From NCBI GenBank assembly GCA_902620425.1, contig CACNHX010000008.1, positions 1 to 49,206 on the forward strand: DNA of 49,206 bases, read 5' to 3'. The position numbers and the translations under genes are program-made. The stretch's first letter is position 1. Each line of letters begins with the position of its first letter. This DNA is from an uncultured Alphaproteobacteria bacterium (GTDB taxonomy: Bacteria; Pseudomonadota; Alphaproteobacteria; HIMB59; GCA-002718135). Shown here one piece after another: positions 28,633 to 38,440 of this stretch. The notes below the pieces were generated by a model. The model searched no databases, was not told where the DNA came from, and saw only the letters and a list, made by a program, of their open reading frames with translations.

Positions 28633-30006
28633 TTATAAATTTGAAGATTGCTTTGAGAGCAATTTTTCTTCTTTTAAAAAATCTGATAATAAAAAAGCCA
28701 ATTCTAGAGACTGCGAGGCATTTAGTCTCGGATCACAATATGTATGATATCTATTTTTTAGATCTTCATCTGTTATTTCTTGAAGACCTCCCATGCATTC
28801 TGTAACATCTTGACCAGTCATTTCTAAATGTACGCCGCCTGGATATGTTCCTTCGCTTCTGTGAATTTGAAAAAATTGCTGAATTTCAGAAATTATATCT
28901 TTTAATGGCCTAGTTTTAAAACCAGTGTTAGATTTGATAGTATTTCCATGCATGGGGTCACAAGTCCAAACAACATTTTTACCAGCTGAATTAACTGATC
29001 TAATTATTTTTGGAAGTATTCCACTTACTTTTTCATGACCCATTCTACATATCAGCGTTATTTTTCCAGCTTCATTATTTGTATTCAACACATCTAATAT
29101 CTTTAATAGTTCTTCTGTCTTTGTGCTTGGACCCACTTTAATACCTATAGGGTTCTCAATACCTCTTAAAAATTCAATATGTGCACCATCAAGTTGTCGT
29201 GTTCTGTCACCTACCCACAACATGTGAGCTGAAACATCGTACCACTTACCTGAAGTACTATCTATTCTTGTTAATGCTTCCTCATATTGAAGAAGTAAAG
29301 CTTCATGACTTGTAAAGAAGTCTGTTTCATTTAATTGTCTTACACTGTTTCCATTTATTCCACATGCCTCCATAAAAGATAAGCATTCGTCAATTCTAGA
29401 AGATATCTCTCTAAATTTAGCAGCATTCTCACCTTTAACAAAATTTAGGTTCCATTGATGTATTTTATTTAAATTGGCAAAACCGCCCTGAGAAAAAGCT
29501 CTTAAAAGATTAAGTGTAGATGCAGACTGATTGTAGGCCTGAATTAATCTATCTGGATTAGGATCTCTGTCTTTTTGATTGAAGTCTATCCCATTAATTA
29601 TATCGCCTTTATAAGACTCAAGTTCTAAATCATTAATAACTTCTGTGGCAGATGATCTTGGCTTTGCAAACTGTCCAGCAATTCTTCCTACTTTAACAAT
29701 TGGACAAGAGGCGCCAAACGTTAATACAACAGCCATTTGTAAAATAACTTTAAATGTATCTCTAATATTATCTGGATGAAAATCTGCAAAACTTTCTGCA
29801 CAATCTCCACCTTGTAATAAAAAAGCATTTCCGTTTGAAACTTCTCCAAGTTTCTTTTTTAATAGTCTCGCTTCTCCAGCAAAAACTAAAGGTGGATATT
29901 TGGAAATTTCATTTAGAGTTTTATTTAGATGATCTTCATTCTGATAGTTAGGCATATGAAGAGCATTTTTATTTCTCCAACTATTTGGTGACCATTTATC
30001 GCTCAT
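28633..30006 (-). CDS. aroG: DAHP synthase, class II
   Basis: First committed step of the shikimate pathway: phosphoenolpyruvate plus erythrose 4-phosphate gives DAHP. The 457-aa length and motifs (KYPPLVFAGEARLLKKKLGE, FLLQGGDCAESFADF with the metal Cys, KVGRIAGQFAKPRSS and VWTCDPMHGNTIKS) are those of the plant/mycobacterial class II enzyme, common in Alphaproteobacteria, and unlike E. coli AroFGH. It sits between glmU and nadE. Confidence 0.96.
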   Translation of the reverse strand: MSDKWSPNSWRNKNALHMPNYQNEDHLNKTLNEISKYPPLVFAGEARLLKKKLGEVSNGNAFLLQGGDCAESFADFHPDNIRDTFKVILQMAVVLTFGASCPIVKVGRIAGQFAKPRSSATEVINDLELESYKGDIINGIDFNQKDRDPNPDRLIQAYNQSASTLNLLRAFSQGGFANLNKIHQWNLNFVKGENAAKFREISSRIDECLSFMEACGINGNSVRQLNETDFFTSHEALLLQYEEALTRIDSTSGKWYDVSAHMLWVGDRTRQLDGAHIEFLRGIENPIGIKVGPSTKTEELLKILDVLNTNNEAGKITLICRMGHEKVSGILPKIIRSVNSAGKNVVWTCDPMHGNTIKSNTGFKTRPLKDIISEIQQFFQIHRSEGTYPGGVHLEMTGQDVTECMGGLQEITDEDLKNRYHTYCDPRLNASQSLELAFLLSDFLKEEKLLSKQSSNL

Positions 30007-30053
30007 AATTTGAAAAGGCTCATAAACCCTAATATATCTTGAAACAAGGGTTA

Positions 30054-31352
30054 TTATTTAGATCTTTTATTTCTTAGAATTTTTAAGGCTGATCTTTCAA
30101 TAGCAAGTGAATTTTTGGGAATATTTTTAGTGATAACACTACCTGCGCCAATTCTAGATTTAGACTCAATTACAACTGGAGCAATGAGTGATGTGTTTGA
30201 ACCTATAAATACATTATCTTTTATTATCGTTTTGTGTTTTTTCTTTCCATCATAGTTACAAGTTATTGTGCCAGCACCTATATTCACATTATTTCCTATT
30301 TCTGAATCTCCAACATATGAAAGATGAGCAATAGAAACATTATTTCCAATTTTAGAATTTTTTATTTCAACAAAGTTACCAATCTTTGATTTTTTTCCGA
30401 TTTTTGTTTTTGGTCTTAATCTAGCACTTGGACCAATATGTGAATTTTCATCTATTGTAACCTCTTCTAAGTATGAATTACTTTTAATTATTGAACCTTT
30501 TTTTATAATTGTTTTTTCCTTTATTGTAACATTGCTTTCAATTGTAACGGTAGGTTCAATTTTGGTGTCATAGCTTAAATAACAAGTATTGGGTTTTAAA
30601 AAATTGACTCCATTTTTTATAAAATTTTTTACGTATTTTTTTTGCAAGATATTTTGTACAACATTAAAATCATCCAATGTATTTATGCCCAACATTGTTT
30701 CTTTGTTACACTCAATATAATTGATAGGAATATTTTTTTTTGAAAAAATTTTGCATATATCAGGAAGATATCTTTCTTTTTTAATTTTATTTTCTTTAAT
30801 ATTTTTTAAATTATCAAATAATAATTTAGTATTTGCTATCAAAATACCAGAATTACATAAATTGATTTTTTTTTGTTCAGGTTTTAAATTGATTTGCTCA
30901 ATTATTTCTTCAACGTAGTTGTTATTTAATAATAACCTACCATAACCATGTGGCTCTAAAGTATTAAATGCAATTAATGAAGCTTTCGCTTTACTTTTTT
31001 TAAATTTACTTACTAGTTTTCTTATATCTTTAACTTCAACTAAAGGTGTATCACCAAATAAAATTAAAATATTTTTTGATTTAACATATTTTTTAACTTG
31101 CTCAATTGCATCAGCGGTTCCTTTTTGTTTTTTTTGAACAACTAACTTTGAGGTATTTAATATTAACTTTAATTCTTCTTTATATTTTTCATTAGATACA
31201 ACTAATATATTTTTACCAGATATTTTTTTTGCAATATTAAAAATATGTGAAACAATTGGTAACCCGCATAATGGATAAACAAGCTTTGATTTACTTGCTT
31301 TAAATCTCGTACTATTGCCTGCAGCAAGTATAACAGTTGTGATATCAGACAT
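30054..31352 (-). CDS. glmU: Bifunctional UDP-GlcNAc pyrophosphorylase/GlcN-1-P acetyltransferase
   Basis: Makes UDP-N-acetylglucosamine for peptidoglycan and LPS. The N-terminal uridyltransferase begins TTVILAAGNSTRFKASKSK (LAAGxGTRM-type motif, here with Asn-Ser). The C-terminal acetyltransferase is a left-handed beta helix of hexapeptide repeats (about residues 245-420), with the conserved NIGAGTITCNYDGKKKHKT. At 432 aa it is slightly shorter than the E. coli enzyme. It starts 4 nt after the ParA-like gene. Confidence 0.95.
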   Translation of the reverse strand: MSDITTVILAAGNSTRFKASKSKLVYPLCGLPIVSHIFNIAKKISGKNILVVSNEKYKEELKLILNTSKLVVQKKQKGTADAIEQVKKYVKSKNILILFGDTPLVEVKDIRKLVSKFKKSKAKASLIAFNTLEPHGYGRLLLNNNYVEEIIEQINLKPEQKKINLCNSGILIANTKLLFDNLKNIKENKIKKERYLPDICKIFSKKNIPINYIECNKETMLGINTLDDFNVVQNILQKKYVKNFIKNGVNFLKPNTCYLSYDTKIEPTVTIESNVTIKEKTIIKKGSIIKSNSYLEEVTIDENSHIGPSARLRPKTKIGKKSKIGNFVEIKNSKIGNNVSIAHLSYVGDSEIGNNVNIGAGTITCNYDGKKKHKTIIKDNVFIGSNTSLIAPVVIESKSRIGAGSVITKNIPKNSLAIERSALKILRNKRSK

Positions 31353-31356
31353 TAAT

Positions 31357-31989
31357 TTAGAAATTTCTTAAAATTTCGTTTCCAACATTAATTATTTCTT
31401 TTGAAGCATCTGATGTAACACTTATATCTACTACACCCCTTCCAACTGAGAATGTTTCTGCAAATAATACTTTGCTAGACAATCGGGAGCGAGCAATTTT
31501 AGCACCAGCATATCTTAAACGCAAAATCATTGCGTCAGTTAATTTTGCTCTCGGCATCACTCTATTAAGAATAATTATTGGATTTTTTCTCTCTTGTTTT
31601 GCAATTTTTAAAAAAGGAAGTGTAGCCATTAAGTCTACTGGACTTGGTTGTACTGGAACAAATACCCTATCAGAAGCTTTTACAACCTGCATTGTTTCAA
31701 AAGTTATAGATGGAGGGCTATCAATTATTATAAAGTCGTACTTTCTTTTTATGGATTTAATTTCATCTATTAAATTCCTTATATCAAAATTTAATTGAGT
31801 TATTCCAATATCATCTTCACCATAATAAGATTTTCTTGCTTCAAGCCAATAAGATAGACTTTTTTGTGCATCAGCATCTATAACAGCTACTTTGTAACCA
31901 CTATTGCTCCACAAAACTGATAAATTTGCTGAAAGAGTCGATTTACCTGAACCACCTTTTTGATTCGAAAATGCTATAACTTTTCCCAT
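31357..31989 (-). CDS. ParA-family ATPase (orphan)
   Basis: A 210-aa MinD/ParA-class ATPase. The deviant Walker A with signature lysine is FSNQKGGSGKSTLSANLS; IIIDSPPSITFETMQVV is Walker B. It is short, lacking the N-terminal DNA-binding extension of plasmid ParA, and no ParB gene or parS-like repeats lie next to it. So it is not the chromosome-segregation pair; such orphans can position other cargo (the related small ParA/ParC group). The frame has a TTG at 31995, but the ATG before GKVIAFSN fits the family better. Divergent from the tsaC-like gene and 4 nt before glmU. Confidence 0.85.
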   Translation of the reverse strand: MGKVIAFSNQKGGSGKSTLSANLSVLWSNSGYKVAVIDADAQKSLSYWLEARKSYYGEDDIGITQLNFDIRNLIDEIKSIKRKYDFIIIDSPPSITFETMQVVKASDRVFVPVQPSPVDLMATLPFLKIAKQERKNPIIILNRVMPRAKLTDAMILRLRYAGAKIARSRLSSKVLFAETFSVGRGVVDISVTSDASKEIINVGNEILRNF

Positions 31990-32046
31990 ATACAAGTATT
32001 GATAATAACTATTTTAAAGATAGATGGAAACATTTTATAAAAAAAT

Positions 32047-32964
32047 ATGAAAAAAAATAAGTTAGATATTGCAAAAAAATTATTAAGCAGTGGAGAACTT
32101 GTAATATTTCCCACAGAAACAGTATTTGGTCTTGGAGCAGATGCAACAAATGATGAGGCTGTAAAATCTATTTTTAAAGTAAAAAAAAGACCACGAAGTA
32201 ATCCAATTATCTGTCACTTTAAAAGTATTAAACAAATAGAAAAATATTTTATTTTAAATAAATTTGAAAAAAAATTAGGTTCAACATTCTGGCCTGGTCC
32301 TTTAACAATAATATTACAAAAAAAGAAAAATTCTAAAATATCAAAATTAGTCTCTAACAACTCAACTTTAGTTGGCTGCAGAATTCCCGGTAATAAATTG
32401 GCTAAAAAATTAATTACTTTATTTGACCTACCTATTGCAGCCCCTAGTGCTAATCTATCAGAAAGAACTTCTGTAACTAATATTATGGATATCGATCCTA
32501 TTCTCGTAAAAAAAATATTTGTTTTAAAAGATAAACAGTCTTCTCATGGACTAGAGTCCACAGTTGTTAGAATTGATAACAATAATGAAATTGAAGTATT
32601 AAGATATGGCAGCATAACTGTTGAAGAGCTAAATAAATATGCAAAAGTAAAAATTAAAAAGAAATCATCTATTTCTCCTGGTAATTTAAAAAAACATTAC
32701 TCAACTTTAAAGCCAATAAGAATGAATGCTAAGAGAATACTAAAAAATGAAGGTTTATTAAATTTTGGCAATAATAAATTAAAGTCTAAAATAATTAATT
32801 TAAATTTGAGTAATAAAAAAAATTTAAATGAAGCTGCAAAAAATTTTTATCATTATCTTCATAAATTAGATCAAAGTAGATGCAAAAAAATTGCTGTAGT
32901 AGAAATACCTGATAAAGGGCTTGGCAAAACTATAAATGACAGATTAAGAAGAGCAATTAAGTAA
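32047..32964 (+). CDS. L-threonylcarbamoyladenylate synthase (Sua5/TsaC)
   Basis: Makes threonylcarbamoyl-AMP from threonine, bicarbonate and ATP for the t6A37 modification of ANN-decoding tRNAs. The YrdC domain has FPTETVFGLGADATND, KKRPRSNPIICHF and LPIAAPSANLSERTSVTNI with the ATP/CoA-like fold. After it a linker containing SPGNLKKHYSTLKP introduces a C-terminal Sua5 domain, so at 305 aa it is of Sua5 type, longer than the single-domain TsaC. The coding end touches the convergent PuuB-like gene without a gap. Confidence 0.93.
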   Translation: MKKNKLDIAKKLLSSGELVIFPTETVFGLGADATNDEAVKSIFKVKKRPRSNPIICHFKSIKQIEKYFILNKFEKKLGSTFWPGPLTIILQKKKNSKISKLVSNNSTLVGCRIPGNKLAKKLITLFDLPIAAPSANLSERTSVTNIMDIDPILVKKIFVLKDKQSSHGLESTVVRIDNNNEIEVLRYGSITVEELNKYAKVKIKKKSSISPGNLKKHYSTLKPIRMNAKRILKNEGLLNFGNNKLKSKIINLNLSNKKNLNEAAKNFYHYLHKLDQSRCKKIAVVEIPDKGLGKTINDRLRRAIK

Positions 32965-34287
32965 TTACAATCTATTTAAATAATCCATTAACCTATAGTA
33001 AATAATGGCTGAAGAATACAATGGTCTTCTAAACATGTTGCCACCTGGAATTTTAAAATGATTAATTTGCTCAAACATATCAAAATTATTTGATTTATTT
33101 AAAATTTTTTCAGCTACCATTTTTCCTCCCATAATACTCATAGCTAACCCATGCCCAGAGTAAGCATGAGCATAATATAACTTTTGTTTCATTATAGTTC
33201 CAAAAATAGGCAATCTATTAATCGATATTGCCAAGGTACCTCCCCAAGAAAATTCAATTTTAAATTTTTTTAATTCAGGAAAAACTTTATACATTCGTTT
33301 AGAGACAAAACTCTTTGCATCTTTTACAAAATGAGATGTAATTGTTTCAGGTCCTCCAAAAAGAAGTCTGTAGTCTTCTGAAAATCTATAATAATCAATC
33401 ATAAATCTAGAATCTATTACGCCACAATTTCTTTTGATTAATTTACTTGCCAGATCTTTTCCGAGAGGTTCTGTTGCAATAATATAATTATTTATAGGCA
33501 TAAAATAATTTCTCTTTGATCCTAAAAGATTGTCAAGATAACCATTGCAACCAATAATTACTTTCTTTGCTTTAATAATATTTTTTCCAGAGTGAATTAT
33601 AACTTCTTTTTGATTATCAACAATTTTATCAGCTGGAGAATTTTCATATATATTTATACCATTCGCTAAACACTGTTCTGCTAAACCATATGTCAGTTTT
33701 AATGGGTTTAAATGATAAGAATCCTTTAAAAGCATTCCAGAAAAATATCTGTCACTATTAACTTCATCTCTTATTGAATTGTGGTCAAAGTATTCATAAT
33801 TATTATAATTATAATTCTTCTGCATATGCTCAATTTCATCTTGAAAATATTTATAATCTTTTTTTGTGTTGCCGACATGAAGAACACCATGTCTAAGCGC
33901 ACAGTCAATTTTGTATTTTTCAATTAAATTAACTACATTTGAAACAGCATCTAATCCAACTTTCCAAAAAAATTTTGCTTTTTCAATACCAAATTTTTTT
34001 TCTAAGTAGAATTGATCTTTTCTCATTCCAATTCCTAGTTGACCACCATTCCTACCAGAAGCACCAGATCCAACTTTATTTGCTTCCAAAATCGTTATTG
34101 ATAAACCTTGATTAGATAAATTTAATGCTGAAGAAATACCTGTTAAACCACCTCCAATAATACATACATCAGTTGAAATATTCTCATTTAATTTACTTTG
34201 ATTAGAAAAATTAGGTGCTGAAAATTTATAAAAACTCTCTTTTTCATTATCATGTTGATTAAAAGTCCTTTTTTTTGTAGTAAACAT
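32965..34287 (-). CDS. FAD-dependent oxidoreductase, PuuB-like (gamma-glutamylputrescine oxidase)
   Basis: Flavoprotein of the DAO family, 440 aa. The dinucleotide-binding motif is TDVCIIGGGLTGISSALNLS, followed by GSGASGRNGGQLGIG, the loop characteristic of PuuB/OrdL-like oxidases. In the Puu pathway PuuB oxidises gamma-glutamylputrescine to the aldehyde. The divergent PuuA-like gene starts 50 nt away, and the transport and agmatine genes lie just beyond, which makes the assignment likely but still by context. PuuC and PuuD are not in the window. Other DAO substrates are possible. Confidence 0.82.
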   Translation of the reverse strand: MFTTKKRTFNQHDNEKESFYKFSAPNFSNQSKLNENISTDVCIIGGGLTGISSALNLSNQGLSITILEANKVGSGASGRNGGQLGIGMRKDQFYLEKKFGIEKAKFFWKVGLDAVSNVVNLIEKYKIDCALRHGVLHVGNTKKDYKYFQDEIEHMQKNYNYNNYEYFDHNSIRDEVNSDRYFSGMLLKDSYHLNPLKLTYGLAEQCLANGINIYENSPADKIVDNQKEVIIHSGKNIIKAKKVIIGCNGYLDNLLGSKRNYFMPINNYIIATEPLGKDLASKLIKRNCGVIDSRFMIDYYRFSEDYRLLFGGPETITSHFVKDAKSFVSKRMYKVFPELKKFKIEFSWGGTLAISINRLPIFGTIMKQKLYYAHAYSGHGLAMSIMGGKMVAEKILNKSNNFDMFEQINHFKIPGGNMFRRPLYSSAIIYYRLMDYLNRL

Positions 34288-34337
34288 TAACTTATCTTTA
34301 ATGGTTTAATAATAATTAGTAAACAAACAGTCTCAAT

Positions 34338-35705
34338 ATGATTGAAAAATTTCAAAATTGGTTTCAGGAAAACTCTATTACAGAAGTTGAATGTTTAGTT
34401 CCAGATCTTGGGGGTATAGCAAGGGGAAAAATTTTACCAACAAATAAATTTTTAAAAGGATTGGAAGATGAAAGTCACAGATTACCACAATCAACTTTTA
34501 TTCAAACCATATCAGGAGATTATGCAACTGAGGACTCTGCTGGTGCTTTACCAAGAAGTGTTTACAATCCAACTGACATTGATGTAATTTTAAAACCAGA
34601 TTTTGATACAATGAGAGTAGTGCCATGGTACGACGACCCTACTGCACAAATTATCTGCGATGCAATAAATCTAAATGGAGATGATGTTATAAATTCTAGT
34701 AGGAATGCTCTAAAAAATATTCTTAAACTTTATAAAAAAGATAAATTAACTCCAATTGTTTCACCAGAGTTAGAATTTTATTTAGTGAAACCTAATGCTG
34801 ACTCAGATTACCCCCTCGAAGTGCCAGTTGGTCAATCAGGTAGACAAGAAACAGGTAAGCAAGCCTTGGGTATAGATGCTGTTAACGAATTTGATCATCT
34901 TTTTGAGGATGTATATAATTATTGTGAAGCACAAAATATAGAAATTGATACTATTAATCATGAATCTGGCTCAGCTCAGATGGAAATTAATTTTCAGCAT
35001 GGCGATCCTTTAGATCTAGCAGACCAGGTATTTTTATTTAAAAGAACTTTAAGACAGTCAGCTTTGAAACATAAACTTCATGCAACATTTATGGCAAAAC
35101 CTATGGAGAACCAACCTGGTAGTGCAATGCACATACATCAATCAATATATAATGAAAAAAATAAAAATATTTTTTTTAATCAATCAACTAAAATTTCAAA
35201 AAAAATGAAAAACTATTTAGGCGGTTTGGAAAAATATACTCCATTATTAATGCCAATATACGCTCCAAATATAAATTCATTTAGAAGATTGTTTGCAACT
35301 TGGGGTGCTCCTAAAAATGTTAAATGGGGAATAGGTAATAGAAGTTGTGGTTTTAGAATTCCATCAATTGAGGAAAGGAATATACGTATTGAAAATAGAA
35401 TTCCTGGATCTGATACAAATCCATATCTAGTTTTTGCAGCTAATTTAGCTTCAGGATATTTAGGAATGAAAAACAATTTAAAACCAAATCCAGAAACTAA
35501 AGATAGTGCATTTAAAGATAAAAATTCTAATCTACCTAAAAATATGGATGAATCGTTAACTCTCTTTGAAAATGATGAAGATATAAAATCCATATTTAAT
35601 GAAAAATTTGTAAGGTCGATAGCTGCGATAAGAAGAGTTGAGTATCAAGCTTATTTATCAGTAATAAGTTCTTGGGAGCGAGAATATTTATTACTTAATG
35701 TTTAA
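34338..35705 (+). CDS. Glutamine synthetase-like protein, PuuA type (gamma-glutamylputrescine synthetase)
   Basis: ATP-dependent ligase of 455 aa that joins glutamate to an amine. Glutamine-synthetase blocks are visible: PELEFYLVKP (metal Glu), INHESGSAQMEINF, HATFMAKPMENQPGSAMHIH (the nucleotide/glutamate site region) and RIENRIPGSDTNPYLVFA. The N-terminus, VECLVPDLGGIARGK, is that of the PuuA/GlnA-like group rather than the housekeeping GlnA, which carries an adenylylation Tyr loop. Putrescine is the natural guess given the neighbouring Pot transporter and AguAB. Its end overlaps the convergent potI end by 11 nt. Confidence 0.85.
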   Translation: MIEKFQNWFQENSITEVECLVPDLGGIARGKILPTNKFLKGLEDESHRLPQSTFIQTISGDYATEDSAGALPRSVYNPTDIDVILKPDFDTMRVVPWYDDPTAQIICDAINLNGDDVINSSRNALKNILKLYKKDKLTPIVSPELEFYLVKPNADSDYPLEVPVGQSGRQETGKQALGIDAVNEFDHLFEDVYNYCEAQNIEIDTINHESGSAQMEINFQHGDPLDLADQVFLFKRTLRQSALKHKLHATFMAKPMENQPGSAMHIHQSIYNEKNKNIFFNQSTKISKKMKNYLGGLEKYTPLLMPIYAPNINSFRRLFATWGAPKNVKWGIGNRSCGFRIPSIEERNIRIENRIPGSDTNPYLVFAANLASGYLGMKNNLKPNPETKDSAFKDKNSNLPKNMDESLTLFENDEDIKSIFNEKFVRSIAAIRRVEYQAYLSVISSWEREYLLLNV

Positions 35706-36489
35706 ATTTTTTATTAAAATAAAAATAAAATAAACCAATTATTATTAAAGCAAACATTAAAATTGCTGATAATGCGTTTACTTCAGGACTCAATCCTAAT
35801 CTAACTTTAGAAAAAACTACAATTGGCAATGTGTTAGCTCCAGGCCCAGTAGTAAAACTCGCAACAACTAGATCATCTAAAGAAATTGTAAAAGCTAATA
35901 ACCAACCAGCAATAATAGAAGGTAAAATTATTGGTAAAGTTATCTTATAGAGTACCTTGGTATAATTATAGCCTAGATCCATCGCAGCTTCCTCAATATT
36001 TTTGTTAAAGTCAGTTAATCTTGCTTGAATAATAATTGCGACAAATGCAATACAAAAAGTAACGTGTGATATAAAAATAGTTAATTGCCCTCTAGATGAT
36101 GGAAATCCAATTACATTATTTAAGCTTATAAAAAAAAGTAACATTGAAAGACCTAAAATTAATTCTGGCAAAACCAAAGGTGTTGATGAAAGAAAAATAT
36201 AAAATGATTTAAAAGGAATTTTTCTTATTCTTACAAGTGAATATCCAATCATAACTCCTAAAATTGTAGCAAAAGTTGCAGACAAAGCTGCAATTTTAAT
36301 ACTAATAATAAATGCCTCAATTATTTGTTCATTATTAAATAACTCATTGTACCATCTTAAAGAAAATCCTTTCCAAACCATTACTCTCTTATTTTCATTA
36401 AATGAGTAAAAAATTAAAACTAAAATTGGGAAATATAAAAAAAATAAACCTAAAAAAACAACTGTACTTTTGATTAAACTAGATTTCAT
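35695..36489 (-). CDS. potI: Putrescine/spermidine ABC permease, PotI/PotC type
   Basis: Second membrane subunit of the polyamine importer, 264 aa with about six helices. The EAA loop is IEEAAMDLGYNYTKVLYKITLP, and the C-terminal region FTISLDDLVVASFTTGPGANTLP is the PotC/PotI hallmark. I use the ATG at 36489 before KSSLIKSTVVF; the frame runs 23 codons further, but those overlap potH and do not resemble the family. The chosen start overlaps the potH end by 11 nt. Confidence 0.92.
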   Translation of the reverse strand: MKSSLIKSTVVFLGLFFLYFPILVLIFYSFNENKRVMVWKGFSLRWYNELFNNEQIIEAFIISIKIAALSATFATILGVMIGYSLVRIRKIPFKSFYIFLSSTPLVLPELILGLSMLLFFISLNNVIGFPSSRGQLTIFISHVTFCIAFVAIIIQARLTDFNKNIEEAAMDLGYNYTKVLYKITLPIILPSIIAGWLLAFTISLDDLVVASFTTGPGANTLPIVVFSKVRLGLSPEVNALSAILMFALIIIGLFYFYFNKKFKH

Positions 36490-37366
36490 TTTTTTGACTC
36501 CAACGAGAATAAAGTATTTGAAAAATAACAATTGGCAAAACCAAAATAATAATTCCACTAAAAGCTAAAGCACTAGCACCTGGCCAGTTTCTATTAACAA
36601 AGAATTCCTCCCATAATATTTTTCCATAATACAATCTATCACTACCACCTAACATTTCAGGTATAATAAATTCTCCAACAACAGGTATAAAAACTAATAA
36701 AGATCCAGCAACAATTCCTGGAACAGACAAAGGAAGAATAACTTTAAAAAAGGTTTTTATACGATTTAATCCTAAATCTTTTGATGCTTCAATTAAATTT
36801 AAGTCAAATTTATTTAAGTATCCATAGAGTGGTAAAATCATCAAAGGTAAATAAGTGTATACAATTCCCATGATGACAGCATATTGATTGTATAATAATT
36901 GAAGTGGTTCTGATGTTATGCCTAGGTTTAGAAGTATTACATTTAAAATTCCATTATTCTGTAAAATTATTTTCCATGCATATACTCTTAATAAAAATGA
37001 TGACCAAAATGGAATAACTACTAAAACTAATAGGATATTTCTTAATCTGATATTTGAAGTCGCAATATAAAAAGCTAATGGGAACCCAATAAGTAAACAA
37101 AAAAAAGTAGATATTAGAGCTAGTATCAAAGAGTTTACAAAAGATCCAATGTAGTAATAATCACTAAATATATAAACATAGTTTTCAAATGTAGTATTGA
37201 TCTTAAATCCATTATCAAAAAGAAAAATATCTTGATAAGGGGGCATCCCCCATTCTGATACCGAAATTGATATTTTAAAAATTATAGCTAATGGTATAAA
37301 AAAAAATAGAACAAGCCAAAAATAAGGACTAAAAACAAAATATTTTTCAAATAATTTATTTTTCAA
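36479..37366 (-). CDS. potH: Putrescine/spermidine ABC permease, PotH/PotB type
   Basis: First membrane subunit, 295 aa, with a long N-terminal helix (YFWLVLFFFIPLAIIFKISI) and a conserved EAA loop (LIEASKDLGLNRIKTFFKVI). The segment VVGEFIIPEMLGGSDRLYYGK near the C-terminus is the PotB/PotH signature. The start is TTG, immediately following the potG TAA, with no in-frame ATG until residue 41, so the TTG is very likely real and translation is coupled. Confidence 0.92.
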   Translation of the reverse strand: MKNKLFEKYFVFSPYFWLVLFFFIPLAIIFKISISVSEWGMPPYQDIFLFDNGFKINTTFENYVYIFSDYYYIGSFVNSLILALISTFFCLLIGFPLAFYIATSNIRLRNILLVLVVIPFWSSFLLRVYAWKIILQNNGILNVILLNLGITSEPLQLLYNQYAVIMGIVYTYLPLMILPLYGYLNKFDLNLIEASKDLGLNRIKTFFKVILPLSVPGIVAGSLLVFIPVVGEFIIPEMLGGSDRLYYGKILWEEFFVNRNWPGASALAFSGIIILVLPIVIFQILYSRWSQKNEI

Positions 37367-38434
37367 TTAATCCTCTAAAACCTTGATTGATTCACTTTCC
37401 CAACTACAAATGACTTTCTCCCCTTTTGGGAAATTATAATTTGAGTTGGAGTTAAAATTCTGATCTAAAACTGAAATTATCATATTTTTAATTTTAATTT
37501 CATAACGTGTAAAACTTCCCAAATATGATTTTTCTAAAATTTCTCCACTAAAGGAATTGAATGAACTTGTTTTCAAATTATTCATTGATTGTATTTTTAT
37601 TTTCTCTGGTCTTAGTAAAATATTAGTTTTTGTATTTTTTAATTCTTTGTTTAATTTAAAATTTATACCTAAATCATCAGAATAAAAATTTTCATCTTTC
37701 TTATAAATCTCAATTATATTTGCAATTCCTATAAAATTGGCAGTATAAAGACTTTTAGGATTTTCATAAATCTCTTCAGGGCTAGAGCATTCCAAAATAA
37801 GACCATTCTTCATTATTGCCATTCTATCAGATAAGGACATTGCTTCTTCCTGATCATGGGTGACAAAAACAAATGTAATTTTTAGTTTCTTTTGGAGTGT
37901 TGTTAACTCTAATTGCGTTTTTGATCTGAGTTTTTTATCTAGTGCTGCAAGGGGCTCATCTAATAATAATAACTTAGGTTTTTTTATTAAGCACCTTCCA
38001 AGGGCAACTCGTTGCTGCTCTCCTCCTGATAATTGCTTAATTCTTCTATTTAATAAATGTTCAATAGATAAAAGTTCGGCAATATTTCTTACGTTTATTT
38101 CAATTTCTTTTTGGGTAAAATTTTCTTTTATTCCAAAAGCTAAATTATTAAATACGTTTAAGTGAGGAAATAGAGCATACGATTGAAACATATAATTTAA
38201 TGGTCTTTCAAAAGGTTCAAGGTTTGTTATGTCCGTTCCGTCGAGTATTACACGTCCTGTATCTGGCTTCTCAAATCCACCTAGTATTCTTAGTAAGGTA
38301 GTTTTGCCTGAGCCCGATGATCCTAAGAGACCAAAAAATTCAGATTTTGAAATATTTAAATTAATATTTTCTAAAACTTTGTTATCTCCAAATGATTTAG
38401 AAATATTTTCAATTACAAGAAAATTATTATCCAT
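37367..38434 (-). CDS. potG: Putrescine/spermidine ABC ATPase, PotG/PotA type
   Basis: Energising subunit, 355 aa. Walker A is LGSSGSGKTTLLRIL, the signature LSGGEQQRVALGR, Walker B LLLLDEPLAALD and the His switch VFVTHDQEEAMSLSD. After the NBD there is a TOBE regulatory domain containing NILLRPEKIKI. The consensus is that of PotA/PotG. It is separated from the binding-protein gene by a hairpin and is immediately followed by potH. Confidence 0.94.
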   Translation of the reverse strand: MDNNFLVIENISKSFGDNKVLENINLNISKSEFFGLLGSSGSGKTTLLRILGGFEKPDTGRVILDGTDITNLEPFERPLNYMFQSYALFPHLNVFNNLAFGIKENFTQKEIEINVRNIAELLSIEHLLNRRIKQLSGGEQQRVALGRCLIKKPKLLLLDEPLAALDKKLRSKTQLELTTLQKKLKITFVFVTHDQEEAMSLSDRMAIMKNGLILECSSPEEIYENPKSLYTANFIGIANIIEIYKKDENFYSDDLGINFKLNKELKNTKTNILLRPEKIKIQSMNNLKTSSFNSFSGEILEKSYLGSFTRYEIKIKNMIISVLDQNFNSNSNYNFPKGEKVICSWESESIKVLED

Positions 38435-38440
38435 CTTAAA

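Noticed and set aside
30025-30052. Short AACCCT/AGGGTT repeat between glmU and aroG
   Set aside because: Only six pairs with a long loop; too weak to call.
36490-36558. Longer PotI N-terminus
   Set aside because: The extra residues lie inside potH and do not fit the family; the inner ATG gives a normal start.
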